Shown here: one piece after another, positions 44,557-56,362 of the stretch
Layout: every line of letters begins with the position of its first letter
Numbering within the stretch: the stretch's first letter is position 1
Assembly (NCBI GenBank): GCA_026545225.1
Contig: CM048853.1
Span: 16,494,755-16,558,754 of the forward strand
DNA length: 64,000 bases
Source of the DNA: Cornus controversa
Taxonomy: Eukaryota; Streptophyta; Magnoliopsida; Cornales; Cornaceae
Direction of reading: 5' to 3'
Notes under the pieces: model-generated
What the model was told of the DNA's origin: nothing
The model's input: only the letters and a program-made list of their open reading frames with translations
Database searches by the model: none
Position numbers and translations under genes: made by a program

Positions 44557-44597
44557 TTGGACTCTTAAATAAGACTTAATTGTCTTAGAGTTTGATC

Positions 44598-46355
44598 ATG
44601 GCAAATATACAAGGACCATCACATGTAGAAGGTCAATCCAACAATAGGCCACCTTGGTTTGATGGAACCGACTATAACTATTGGAAAGCTAGAATGATAT
44701 AGTTTCTTCAATCTATTGACTTCCAAGTTTGGGAAGTTGTTCGTAACGGATCCTTAATTCCCATAAAAACCGTAGAAGGTCTAAGAGTTCCAAAAGACTT
44801 GCATCAATATAATGACAATGACTGAAAACTTGTTCAAGTCAATGCCAAAGCCATTACAAATTTTTATTGTGCTTTGAACAAATTTGAAATCAATAAAATT
44901 TCGGCATGTAAATCTGCCAAAGAAATTTGGGACAAACTTGAAGTGACCTATGAAGGCACTAAGCAAGTTAGAGCCACCAAAGTGAGCATGTTAATTCATG
45001 AGTATGAACTCCTTAAGATGGAACCAAATGAAACCATTGGTGATATGTTTACTAGATTCACTAACATTATTAATAGTTTATCTCATCTTGGTAGGAATTA
45101 CTCTACTTCCGACAATGTGGAGAAAATTCTTTGGTGCCTACCCACAAGTTGGGATGCTAAGGCTACCGCTATCTCGGAAGCAAAAGATCTTGATTCATTA
45201 ATTCTTGAAGACCTCATGGGATCTCTCATGACTCATAAAATCAAGATGAAAAATCATCAAGAAAAGCCCAAGCAAAAGAAAACTATGACTCTAAAGACTT
45301 AAATTCAAGAGGTCAATGAAGAAGATGATAAAGACGTTAGTGATGATGAAGATAAACTTGCTCTCATCTCTAACAAGTTCAAAAAATTCATGAGGAAAGA
45401 AAATCTCTTCAAGAAGAGACCTTTCAAGATAAATGAATTCAAAGGTGAGTTAAGCAAAAAGGAACCACCTACTTTCTTTTATTGTGGAAAGCCGGGACAT
45501 TTCAAAGTCGATTGCCCCAAGTACAAAAGAGATAAAGAAAATAAGCAAAAGAAAAGGGCAATGAAGGTAACATGGGATGATTCTGACTCAAGTGACTCGG
45601 ATTTTGATAATGACGAAGTTGCCAACCTTTGCCTTATGGCAATCAAGGATAAGGTAGATTCTAATCTTGATCTTCCAACTGAGTCTTCTTTTTCTTACAA
45701 TGAATTGCAAGATGCTTTTGAAGATTTTCATAAAGAACTTGAAAAGGTGATTTTAAAAAACTCATCTCTTAAACAAAAAATTTCATCTCTTTCAATAGAA
45801 CTTTCTAAAGTTCAAAATGAAAACATCTTTTTGAAAAAAGGAGAAAGATTCTTTTTCACTTGAGCTTTCTAAAGTTCAAATGGAAATTGATTCTTTGGAG
45901 AAAGAAAGAGGTACGTCTTCAAAAGAAACCTCCTCAATTGATCTTCAATTTGAAAATGAAAATTTGAAGAAAATTGTTGAGGATCAAATTGATATTCTTG
46001 CAAAATTCACCAAGGGGAGAAAGAACTTAACTATTCTCCTTGGAAGACAAGGGGGTGTTTATGACAAAGAAGGAATTGGGTATAATCTATATGATAAACA
46101 AAAGTCTTTGATCAAAAAACTCTCTTATAAAAATGATAAGCTAAAACCTTTGAAGCACTTCTTTGTCAAGAGCTCTCAACTTAACTTTTTTGGTTCTATA
46201 TGCAATCTTTGTAGAAGAAGTGGACATAAAATATTCTCTTGTCCTTTTAGAAGAAGAAAGTTGACAAAAATGATTTGGGTTCCAAAAGGAACATTTCCTA
46301 TGATAGCTAACCCACTTGGACCCAAAATGGTTTGGGTTCCAAAAGAAGTCACTTA
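44598..46355 (+). pseudogene. gag: Element L gag, decayed (SIRE-like)
   Basis: The ATG at 44598 opens MANIQGPSHVEGQ...PPWFDGTDYNYWKARM. In-frame stops occur at 44700 (TAG), near 44821 (TGA) and 45300 (TAA), with a frameshift near 45845. The gag core (SAKEIWDKLEVTYEGT, LIHEYELLKMEPNETIGDMFTRF, LPTSWDAKATAISEAKDL) and a knuckle CGKPGHFKVDC (near 45483) are clear. A glutamate/lysine-rich coiled-coil part follows, and then a second C/H cluster CNLCRRSGHKIFSC, typical of SIRE-like elements. It would form particles; it is not functional here. Confidence 0.9.
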
Positions 46356-46375
46356 AGTTTGCCTTGTAGGTATGC

Positions 46376-49300
46376 TTGAAATCCACCTCTAGTTCCAAGG
46401 ACAAGTGGTTTTTTGATAATGGTTGCTCAAGGCACATGATGAGAGATCGCTCCAAATTCTCATCTCTCAAGCCTTATGATGGAGGAAACGTCACTTTTGG
46501 AGACAACTCTAAAGGTAAAATTATTGACGTCGGGACCATAGGTATATCTCCTTCCTTATCTATTGATAATGTGTTTCTTGTTAATGGTTTAAAGCATAAC
46601 TTGTTTAACATTAGTCAATTATGTGATAAAGGTTTCATTGTTGCATTTAGATCCGATCATTGCATTGTTGAAAAAGATGGTCGTCAAATTTTTGTTGCAT
46701 ATAGAAATGGTAATTTGTACACCATCCTTTTATGTGACTTACTTGATCAAAATGTTAAATGCTTTATCTACTCTAGTGACAATAGTTTGTTATGGCATAG
46801 AAGACTAGGACATGCAAGCATGGACTTGATATCAAAATTTCCCAAAAAGGACTTAGTCAAAGGCCTCCCAAAGACTAAGTTTGTTAAGGACAAAACTTGT
46901 GGTGATTGCCAATTAGGCAAATAAATCAAGTCTTCCTTCAAAAGAAAGAAGGATATCACTACATCAAAACCTCTAGAATTGCTTCATATGGACCTCTTCG
47001 GTCCGGATAGAATTGCTAGCCTAGGAGGAAAACTTTATACATTTGTGATTGTGGATTATTTCACTAGGCTTACTTGGGTATTTTTTCTTGCTTATAAGAA
47101 TGAGACACGTGTCATCTTCTCTAAGTTTTGTAGAAAAGTCCAAAATGAGAGAATGCAAAATTAAGAGCATTAGAAGTGATAGAGGTAGAGAATTTGATAA
47201 CCGGGACATTGAAAATTTTTGTGATGATAATGGTTATGATCATAATTTTTTCGCTCCTAGAACTCCTCAACAAAACGGGGTCGTTGAGAGGAGAAATAGA
47301 TCCCTCCAAGAGATGGCTAGAACAATGCTCAATGAACATAAGTTGCCTAGATACTTTTGGGCTGAAGCCGTTAGCACCTCTTGCTATGTTATAAATAGAG
47401 TCATCATTAGAAAGAAGCTTGATAAGACCCCCTATGAGCTTTGGAATGGTCATAAGCCAAATATAGGGTATTTCAAATTTTTTGGGTGCAAATATTTTGT
47501 GTTGAATGACAAGGACAACTTAGAAAAATTCGATGCTAAATCCGATGAAGGTGTTTTCCTAGGATACTCATCCAAAAGCAAAGCCTATAGAGCTTTCAAC
47601 AAGAGAACATTAGCGGTAGAAGAATCAATACATATAGTTTTTGATGAATCTCCTATACCTACCCCTAGGCAAGATTTGGATGATGAAGTGATTGAACTTG
47701 AAAATAATGTTGACGGACTTACGCTAGTTGAAAAACCCAAAGAGTCCACCATTGATGAGTCACAAGAAAATGCTTCTAAGGAGGAACACACTCAAAATGA
47801 CATACACGATTCTCTTCCAAAAAGTCAAAGAGTCATTCCTTATCATCCATTTGACCAAGTTATAGGTGACCCTTCTAAAGGAGTTAGTACTAGATCCTCT
47901 CTTAGAGATATGTGTGATCATTTGGCCTTTGTGTCTCAAATAGAGCCAAATAATATCCATGAGGCCGAAAATGATGAGTCATGGATTATAGCTATACAAG
48001 AAGAACTAAACCAATTTGAAAGGAATCAAGTTTAGAATTTATTTCCTAGACCCAAAGATCAAACCATCATTGGAACCAAATGGGTTTATAAGAACAAAAA
48101 GGATGAGTCGGGGGTTATAATTAGAAATAAGGCTAGATTGGTTGCCCAAGGATTTAACCAAGAAGAAGGGATTGATTATGAGGAAACCTTTACCCCCGTT
48201 CCTAGATTAGAAACAATTAGGATGTTACTTGTATATACATCTCATAATAACTTCAAGCTATATCATATGGATGTAAAAAGTACATTCTTGAATGACTTTA
48301 TAGAAGAAGAAGTCTATGTAGAACAACCACCGGGCTTTGAGAGTCATGATCTTCCAAATCATGTTTTTAAATTGTCAAAAACTTTATATGATTTGAAACA
48401 AACTCCTAGAGCTTGGTATGAAAAAATGAGTGACTTTCTTCTAGAAAATGATTTTGTTAGAGGGAAAATAGACAACACTTTTTTTACAAAAATCATTGAT
48501 AAGAATTTGTTGATCATTCCAATTTATGTTGATGACATCATTTTTGGGTCAACAAATGAGAAGTTATGCAAAGAATTTGCCTCAAGCATGCAAAACAAAT
48601 TTGAAATGAGCATGATGGGTGAACTTAACTTCTTTCTAGAATTGCAAATCAAACAATCATTGGATGGTATATTCATTTGCCAATCTAAATATGTTAAAGA
48701 TTTGCTAAAGAAATTTGGCTTGGAGGACACCAAACATGCAAATACTCCTATGAGTAATGCCTCTAAACTTGATAAAGATGAAAAAGGGAAAGATGTTGAT
48801 ATCAGGAAATAGAGGAATGATTGGAAGTCTTTTGTACTTAACGGCAAGTGGACCGGATATTATGTTTAGTGTTTGCTTATGTGTAAGATTTCAATCATTC
48901 CCAAAAAATCTCATTTAAGTGTCGTTAAACGAATCTTCAAATATTTAAGTGGCACTATTGATTTGGGACTTTGGTTTCTTAGGAATACATCCTTTGACCT
49001 CATAAGTTATTCGAATGCCGACTTTGTCGGATGCAAAGTGGATAGAAAAAGCACAAGTGGCACTTGTCACTTCCTAGGGCACTCCCTAGTATCATGGTCA
49101 AGCAAGAAACAAAATTTCATAGCTTTGTCAATGACAGAAGCCGAATACGTGGTAGCCGGTAGTTGTTGTGCACAAACACTCTACATCAAACAACAACTTG
49201 AGAATTTTGGACTTACATTTGATCACATACCCATTAGATGTGATAATACAAGTTCTATATGTATTTTTAAAAATCTAATACAACACTCAAGAACAAAGCA

Positions 49301-49421
49301 TATTGAGATTAGACATTATTTTTTGAGAGATCATGTGTCTAAAGGAGATATCGAGCTTGTGTTTGTGCATACCAAAAAACAATTAGCCAATATTCTCATT
49401 AAACCTCTTCAAAAAGATTGA
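46376..49421 (+). pseudogene. pol: Element L pol: protease, integrase, RT, RNase H, decayed
   Basis: Domain order is that of Ty1/copia. Protease at about 46400 has WFFDNGCSRHM, where DSG would be usual. The integrase zinc finger lies at 46790-46920 (HRRLGH, CGDC), with Asp in LHMDLFGP, Asp in RSDRGREF and Glu in NGVVERRN; a frameshift falls near 47160. RT (from about 48060) has KWVYKNKKDE, RLVAQGFNQEEGIDYEETFTPV and the active site YVDDIIFG. RNase H (from about 48870) has NADFVGC, TEAEY and CDNTSS. Stops lie at 46921, 48033 and 48810, among others. The sequence stays close to the family over its full length. Confidence 0.92.
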
Positions 49422-49667
49422 TTTTGCATAATTAGAAGAGAAATTGGTATGACTAGTGCTTGCGAGGTGCAAAGTTTATGATTTTAGCACAAAGTTCATT
49501 TCAGATAGCATAAGTTGACTTATGTCATTTCATCAGTCAACTGATAAAGGCTTAGTGACTGTTTTGTTCAAAATAGTTGACTTATTCATCTTCATAAGTC
49601 AACTGATTAATGGAAAAGCCTGAATGACTGTCTTGTCTGAAACAGTCGACTTATCACTTACCATAAG
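49422..49667 (+). mobile_element. Element L region after pol, with TCGACT-type repeats
   Basis: Non-coding. From about 49507 two to three tandem copies of a 70-bp unit contain AGTTGACTTAT, CAGTCAACTGAT and CAGTCGACTTAT, with GCTTAGTGACTG/GCCTGAATGACTG between. No env-like frame is seen. F is inserted at its end; ATAAG (49663-49667) is the left flank. Confidence 0.75.
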
Positions 49668-51180
49668 TGATAGGCGTTGAATGTTACGCATTCTAGCCTC
49701 TTAACTTATGTATTTTATTCTCTTAGTGATAGATTATTTTGATATTTTACTTTGTTTTAGTGTTTTCTATATTTTTAGGGCCTTAATGATTATTTTAGTT
49801 AAAACCAAGCTTTTGGGCTTTTAAAGAAGACATCCAAGATGGTTAGATGAAGCCTGCACCAAGGAGAATCATTCAACCATTTATTTCAACTCAATTCAGC
49901 CCAAGGAAGAGGTCCAAGAGAATTACAGCTGCTTAAGAAGGTTTCGGGCCTGAAGCCCAAATCTGTGCATAATATAGTGTTAATCCTGTTTTGGAAAACG
50001 GACTAGAAGTCTTATTTTCGAGCCTCAAATTGACATTATTTTCACGTAGGGTTGAACAAAATTTGATTCTGCACACTTTTGTATTGCACGAAAATTCCAT
50101 AAATCGGACTTCTAGTGGGTCAAAAGTTGGGCCGAAGTCAGCAGGAAAAACCCACCTGATTAGTGCTGCGGGAAACCCTAATTTATTCCTAATTACATTA
50201 GGACTTTGGTGTATTCTCTTGGGAAATAAAGTGAAGAATAAGGGGCTGAGTTTGGAAGAGATTATAGAGAGAGATTGGAAAGTCTGAGAGGACTGAGAAG
50301 AGAACAGAAACATATTGCAGAGCCATTGGAGAACGAAGTCATATGCATAATTCAGAAAGATGATGTCTTCTTCCTCAACAGTTGAAGCTTCTTCTTCTAC
50401 CATGAGCGGCTAGTTCATCCACTAGGGTTTTGATGTAGCCCTAACAAAGCATCAATGGTTTGATTGTTTTAATTATTGGGGACCTTTATATACATGCATA
50501 GATTGCGTAATTCAGAGGATTCTTATTATAGAATTGAGCAATAAAAGTCTTGTAAATTCAATCTCAATGATTTCTTATCTTGTCTTAGATATTTAGTTGT
50601 TGTTATTGAACTCAATCTGTCTTATTTTTTGTGATCATGAGAGAGATTATTACACAATGGTAATCACTGAATATATTATTAAGAGCTTTGATGGATTATG
50701 CCTAGAGAAGATGAACCATACTGCACCCTAGATTAGAGTAGTTAGGCAGATGGCCCATGCCAATCGAAGATAGTCCATGGCTTAGCCTTAATCATATGTT
50801 ATCTTCTTGACGGATGAAGGTGAGCTTGTAGCCACCGACACCACTTATGCATGATGTAATTCCCCTATAGTTGATTCAATTGACCATTGATTGTGGAGTT
50901 AGTGGTGAAGTCAAACACCCTAGATTTCTCTCATATTATCTTCACTATCTCGTTTACTTTGATTTATTTTATTTTATCTTTTTAATTAATTAGTTTAAAA
51001 ATCAGAATTCTTTTCTTATAAATTTAATTAGAATTAATTCTGTATTCCAACTCCTCAGACCATAATCCCTGAGGTACGATACCCCTTTCGATAGCCCTAT
51101 TCTGCAAGGAATTCGTTCTATTGCGAAGTGTGGAAATTTTTAATTCATATACTTTTTGAGTCACACTCACACACGAATCA
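49668..51180 (+). mobile_element. Element F 5' LTR (family C)
   Basis: It starts TGATAGGCGTTGAATG and ends CACACGAATCA, 1,513 bp. Its left flank ATAAG does not equal CTTGC after 60736, so it is not paired with the LTR at 59210. F continues in two parts: 51181-53532 and 60737-61802. The antisense frame here (49933-50403, 156 codons) is not a gene. Confidence 0.9.
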
Positions 51181-51185
51181 ATTTT

Positions 51186-51203
51186 TGGCGCCGTTGCTGG
51201 GGA
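51186..51203 (+). other. Primer binding site of F (tRNA-Asp)
   Basis: TGGCGCCGTTGCTGGGGA has one change (C to T) from the tRNA-Asp complement. It is 5 bp from the LTR end. Confidence 0.9.
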
Positions 51204-51325
51204 TTATCTATTTGATTGATTGGATTTTACAGAATTAGTTTTAATTGGATTTTTAGTTTAGGAAATTTTTATATTTTATTTTTAATTTTGTTTTTGTTTT
51301 CTTTTCAGGTGCTTTTGGCTAATAT

Positions 51326-53532
51326 ATGCAAGGTCGTCGTTCTGTAGCTGATCCTTTGATACCTCTTGATCCTGAGCCTGAACGTACTCTTATACAATAG
51401 AGGAACATCCCTGTTGATACCATTGTGCAAGAGGAAGAAAGAATTGAAGACATAGCAAAAGAGAGGAATAATAACCTTGTTCCTAATGCTGATGGAGAAA
51501 GCGCTAGATTGCTTAGGGACTACTATGTTCCTGAGACATACACCTCACCAGTGGGTTTTCAACTGCCCAATATCATAGCACAGAATTATGAGATCAAGTC
51601 CAGTATTATTCAAATGTTACCATCTTATTTTGGGTTGACTCAAGAAGACCCTTACAAGCATCTGGATGACTTCATTGAAGTGTGCTTAACTACAAAAATT
51701 CACAACTTCTCTGAAGATGCTTTTAGAATGAGACTTTTTCCATTCTCTCTGAAAGACAAAGCAAAGTATTGGTTCAATTCTCTACCGGTAGGTTCTATCA
51801 CGACTTGGACTCAGATGCAACATGAGTTTCTCAAGAAGTATTTTTCGATAGGGAAGACCAATCAGTTCAGGCGTGCTATCACTGGTTTCTCCCAACATGA
51901 GGGGGAACAATTTTATGAGACATGAGAAAGATTCAAGGACCTTCTTAGGAAGTGTCCCCATCATCAAGTTCCTAAGTGGCAATTAGTGTAGAGTTTTCAT
52001 GAAGGGTTGACAGAAGCCAACAGACAGATGGTTGATGCGTCGTGTGGAGGTACTTTTATGTTGAAGAGTGAAGAAGTGGCATGGACCTTATTTGAAAATC
52101 TCAGTGACAACTCTCTACAACATGTGTCCTTTACTTGTTCTAGCAGACCTGCCACTACAAGGAAGACTGATGGGATTTTTGAGGTTGGTGCTTCAGAAGC
52201 TATGCCAATTGACATTGATTTAATTGCACAGAAGGTAGCAGTAATTATGGCTGCCAATCAAACTCCTTCTGCTTCAAATTCTTCATTGCTAGGCCCTTGT
52301 GAATTTTGCTCTAGTCCTATGCATAATGTGAGCAATTGTCCTTCGGTGGGGCAATTTTCTGATATTCAACATGAGCAAGTCCAAGCTACTTTCACTGGAC
52401 CAATGAATCATCCACAAGGTAATACTTACAATCCTACATGGAGGAATCATCCTGGTTTTTCTTACAGTAATCAAGGGGCAGCAATGCAACCATCATATCA
52501 ACCTAGGACTTTTGTGCCTCAACAGTAATATCAAACACAAAGTCCTATGGCCCAAAGAATTTCTGCTATTGGAGATAATATGACTCTTACCTTGTCTAAA
52601 TTTGACAAGCTTGATTCTCTTATAGAGACAGTGTAAGCTACTGCAGCAACAGTACAATCTACAGTTCAGCTAGTGCACTCGCATTCTCAATCTATTGCCA
52701 AACTGGAATCTCAGTTTGGACAGCTTGCTAATTCATTATGTAGAAGAGAAGAAGGGAAGCTCCCTAGTCAACCAATTGCTAATCCAAGAGGGATGCAAGC
52801 TTCCACAAGCAACACACACCATGAGCAAGTGCAAGCTATTACCACTTTGAGGAGTGGGAAAATAATTGATAATAAGGTGGGTGAGAAGAAAGAAGAAGAA
52901 AAAGTGACCACAAGTCCAAGTGCTGAAATTCCTTATGAGCCTAAGGCTCCTTTCCCACAATGTTTCCTTGAAGCATCTAGATTGAGGAAGCAAGGGGACA
53001 AGCTGCATGACATGATGGAGGTGTTTCGATAAGTGAAGATTAGTTTACCACTCCTTGATGCCATCAAGCAAATTCCTCCTTATGCTAAATTCTTGAAGGA
53101 CTTGTGCACTCAGAAAAGGCATTCTAAAAGCCATGTGCCAAAGAAAGTGATGCTGCCACAACAAGTAAGTTCGATAATTTAGCAGTGTACTCCTCCCAAG
53201 TACAAAGATCCTGGTGCTCTAATTATCTCATGCATTATTGGGGAGCACCATGTGGATAAAGCTCTTCTTGATTTGGGTGCAAGTGTGAATTTGCTACCCT
53301 ATTCAGTCTACTTACAATTGGGCTTGGGAGAATTGAAGCCTACCTCAGTGGTATTGCAATTTGCAGACAGATCAACAAAGCAGCCCCGAGGAATCATTGA
53401 AGACGTGCCCATTAAAGTGGACAAGTTCTAATTTCCTGTTAATTTCATTGTACTTGACACTAAGCTGGTTCACAATCCGAAGAGGCACATTTCAGTAATC
53501 CTTGGTCGACCTTTCTGAGCTACTGCTGATGC
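51326..53532 (+). pseudogene. gag: Element F gag-protease, decayed
   Basis: The start MQGRRSVADPLIPLDPEPERTL is followed by TAG in the RQQRN region. Further stops occur near 51923 (TGA), 51990, 52526, 52634, 53030 and 53179, and others follow. The gag core and the knuckle CEFCSSPMHNVSNC are readable, as is the protease DLGASVNLLPYS near 53271. The sequence breaks at 53532 in ATTGCTGATGC, where E' is inserted; the continuing protease tail is at 60737. Nearly all changes against C are single bases. Confidence 0.9.
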
Positions 53533-53623
53533 AGGATCTTTGTACTTGGGAGGAGTATACTGCTGAATTATTGAACTTACTTGTTATGGCAGCATCACTT
53601 TCTTTGGCACATGACTTTTAGAA
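53533..53623 (-). repeat. 91-bp inverted copy of protease-region sequence
   Basis: This is the reverse complement of 53122-53212 with about five mismatches. It marks the left junction of E' in F. The two arms are about 320 bp apart and could fold into a hairpin. Confidence 0.85.
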
Positions 53624-53662
53624 CATTAATGATGAAGGGTTGTGTGAAGAAGTGCATGCTAT

Positions 53663-55474
53663 GTGGAAGTGGATGCTATTCAGAATACTCCACCATGGAA
53701 AATTCTAATTAAGCCACTACCTTCTCTCTCTAGCACTCCCCTAGTGCCTTCATTGGAGTCCCCTCCAGAATTAGAATTGAAGGCCTTGCCTGACAAATTG
53801 AAGTATGTATTCTTGGGGGCACAGAAAACTCTTCCTATTATAATTGCCTCTGATCTAATAGAAATTCAAGAGAAGAGCTTAGTAGAGGTTTTATACCAAC
53901 ATCGTGAAGCAATTGGATGGAGTGTTGCTGATCTTAAGGGCATTGATCCCTCGATTTGTATGCACAAAATTCATCTGGAAGAAGGATGTAAGCCAACCAG
54001 AGAGGCACAGAGGCGACTGAACCCCAACATGAAGGAGGTGGTAAAGAAAGAGGTTGTCAAGTTACTTGATGCAGGAATCATTTATCCAATTTCTGACAGT
54101 ACATGGGTGAGTCCGACACAAGTGGTTCCAAAGAAATCTGGTCTTACCATTGTCCCTAACTCTATGGGAGAGCTTGTTCCACAACGTACTGCCACAGGAT
54201 GGCGTGTTTGCATTGATTACAGAAAGCTCAATTCTATGACAAGGAAAGATCACTTCCCTCTCCCATTCATTGATCAAATACTTGAAAGGTTAGCTGGCCA
54301 GAGCTATTATTGCTTTCTAGATGACTACTCTGGTTATAACCAAGTATCTATGGATCCAGAAGATCAAGAGAAGACCACTTTCACTTGTCCCTTTGGTACT
54401 TTTGCGTATCGTCGTATGCCTTTTGGATTATGTAATGCTCCAGCTACATTCCAGAGGTGTATGATGGCCATCTTTTTCGACATGGTGGAAAAATTCTTGG
54501 AGGTGTTCATGGATGACTTCTCTATTTTTGGATCATCCTTTAAGCACTGTTTGAGCAATTTATCACTTGTGCTTCAAAGGTGCCGAGAGCGTAATTTGGT
54601 ACTTAGTTGGGAGAAGAGCCATTTCATGGTAAAAGAGGGTATTGTATTGGGCCATATTGTTTCAGAGAGGGGCATTGAAGTTGATAAAGCAAAGATCGAC
54701 CTAATTGCAACTCTGCCTCATCCAACTTCAGTAAGGCAAGTTCGATCTTTCTTAGGCCATGCCGGGTTCTATAGGAGATTCATCAAGGATTTCAGTAAAG
54801 TGGCTCGACCATTGTGCCATTTGTTATCTAAAGATGTTTCCTTTATCGTTGATGAAGATTGTGTGAAAGCTTTTGAAAAGCTTCGGTCTCTGTTATCTTC
54901 TGCACCAATTATGCAATCGCCAAAATGGGCTTTACCTTTTGAAATCATGTGTGATGCCTCTGATTATGCAGTGGGAGCAGTGTTGGGGCAAAGAGTAGAG
55001 AAACGGCCATATGTCATCTATTACGCTAGTAAGACTCTCTCTGATGCCCAACTCAATTATACAACCACAGAGAAAGAGCTTCTAGCTGTAGTGTTTGCCT
55101 TGGACAAGTTTCGTTCTTATTTACTGGGCTCCAAGGTGGTTGTCTACTTTGATCATGCAGCATTGAGACACTTATTGGCGAAGAAAGAAACCAAACCGCG
55201 TCTTATTCGATGGATTTTATTGCTGCAAGAATTTGATTTGGAGATAAAAGACAAAAAGGGGACAGAGAATGTGGTTGCGGATCATTTATCTCGGATTGAG
55301 TTTGAGCCGATGATCGATGAATTACCGATTCGAGACTCATTCCCGGATGAGCAATTGTTTGGAATTGGTTTTATGAAAGTTAATGGCCAAAGGTTGAAGC
55401 ATTGTGTGGAAGGATGTGTGCTAAGAAGAGACGTAGAGTCCGTCGACTTGACGGATCCCGTCTATCCGACTTAA
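53663..55474 (+). CDS. pol: Element E' reverse transcriptase-RNase H, 603 aa, integrase deleted
   Basis: The frame is open. RT motifs are clear: [58 protein letters not shown] and the catalytic FMDD at residues 282-285. RNase H follows, with Asp 431 in [12 protein letters not shown], Glu in [10 protein letters not shown] and Asp in [11 protein letters not shown], then ADHLSRIE. After FPDEQLFGI (about 55365) the frame jumps to [15 protein letters not shown]...DPVYPT, the last part of integrase, so the zinc finger and DDE core are gone without loss of frame. It could supply cDNA synthesis but not integration. The true start lies upstream, lost with gag; the first ATG is arbitrary. Confidence 0.92.
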   Translation: MEVDAIQNTPPWKILIKPLPSLSSTPLVPSLESPPELELKALPDKLKYVFLGAQKTLPIIIASDLIEIQEKSLVEVLYQHREAIGWSVADLKGIDPSICMHKIHLEEGCKPTREAQRRLNPNMKEVVKKEVVKLLDAGIIYPISDSTWVSPTQVVPKKSGLTIVPNSMGELVPQRTATGWRVCIDYRKLNSMTRKDHFPLPFIDQILERLAGQSYYCFLDDYSGYNQVSMDPEDQEKTTFTCPFGTFAYRRMPFGLCNAPATFQRCMMAIFFDMVEKFLEVFMDDFSIFGSSFKHCLSNLSLVLQRCRERNLVLSWEKSHFMVKEGIVLGHIVSERGIEVDKAKIDLIATLPHPTSVRQVRSFLGHAGFYRRFIKDFSKVARPLCHLLSKDVSFIVDEDCVKAFEKLRSLLSSAPIMQSPKWALPFEIMCDASDYAVGAVLGQRVEKRPYVIYYASKTLSDAQLNYTTTEKELLAVVFALDKFRSYLLGSKVVVYFDHAALRHLLAKKETKPRLIRWILLLQEFDLEIKDKKGTENVVADHLSRIEFEPMIDELPIRDSFPDEQLFGIGFMKVNGQRLKHCVEGCVLRRDVESVDLTDPVYPT

Positions 55475-55803
55475 TCCCTTCGGAGAGTCAATCGTCTCCT
55501 ACAGACGTTAAATTGTAGGTTCTGTATGTATTTCTATACTTTATTTCCTTTAGTTTTCTTTAATTTTAATTTTTAGTTTTAGTTTTCTTAAATTTTTCTT
55601 CAATTCTAGTTGCGTTTTAATGTTTTTTCTTCGAGTTTTTGATGTATAAGTTGCTTCCAGAGGATGCCAAGAGGTGTAACGAGGTATTTGGACTCAAGAC
55701 GGGTGAAAAATAGTGCTCTCGGTCGACCGTGGGCGATGGAGACTCAAAAATATCAAGTCTCGGTCGAACTTGGGCGATGGAGGGTCAAACAGGCCTTCAG
55801 GAG

Positions 55804-55914
55804 GGGGATCGATCACCCCAGCCAAGGGGGATCGATCGCCCCAATGTATTTTTTGAAGATCCCCACCAGCAGGTGGGTGATCGATCGCCCATCTTAGGGG
55901 GGATTGATCGCCCA
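55804..55914 (+). repeat. Palindromes upstream of E' 3' ORF (4 units)
   Basis: This is the same cassette as in C (36165-36274): GGGGGATCGATCACCCC, GGGGGATCGATCGCCCC, GGGTGATCGATCGCCC and GGGGATTGATCGCCC. Single changes break symmetry in three of four units. Confidence 0.87.
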
Positions 55915-55948
55915 GAACCATGGAGGGGCTGCCCAAATTTTTAAGGCC

Positions 55949-55955
55949 TATAAAG
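55949..55955 (+). promoter_or_regulatory. Putative internal TATA box for E' 3' ORF
   Basis: TATAAAG follows the palindromes by about 35 bp, as TATAAAT does in C. The donor AAA|GTAAGT recurs at 56165. This conservation supports an internal promoter. Confidence 0.5.
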
Positions 55956-56362
55956 GCCACTTATCCTCCTTTGTTGCTACTACTTGCATCCTAGACCTCT
56001 TTGAACTCCAATTCAAGTCCTACATCATCCGGAAAACTAATTTCTTCAATTAGTGAGTATTAAACAAGAATTCAACATTGATCATCATCAACTTCAACAT
56101 CAAATTGGATCAAAAATCACTAGTTCTCAAAGGAAGCTCTCACTTTTTCAAGTTCAACATCAAAGTAAGTGAAGTTTTTCTTTGAAGAAATTGTTCAAAT
56201 CTTTTTGAGGGCTTTTGAAGACCAAGTTTGGGGGATCAATTTGGTGTATTTACTTGTTCGATTTGGGTGGAAAAATTGCCGAAAAGAGGAGGTTGAAGGT
56301 TACAAAAGAATTGTGCACGCCAAGTGTTCGATTTAATTCCTCAACCACACTTTTCTACTTCT

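Noticed and set aside
49933-50403. 156-codon minus-strand ORF (MVEEEASTVEEED...) repeated in many places
   Set aside because: It is antisense to the family C LTR, its length varies with each copy, and it resembles no known protein. It reflects the LTR sequence, not a gene.
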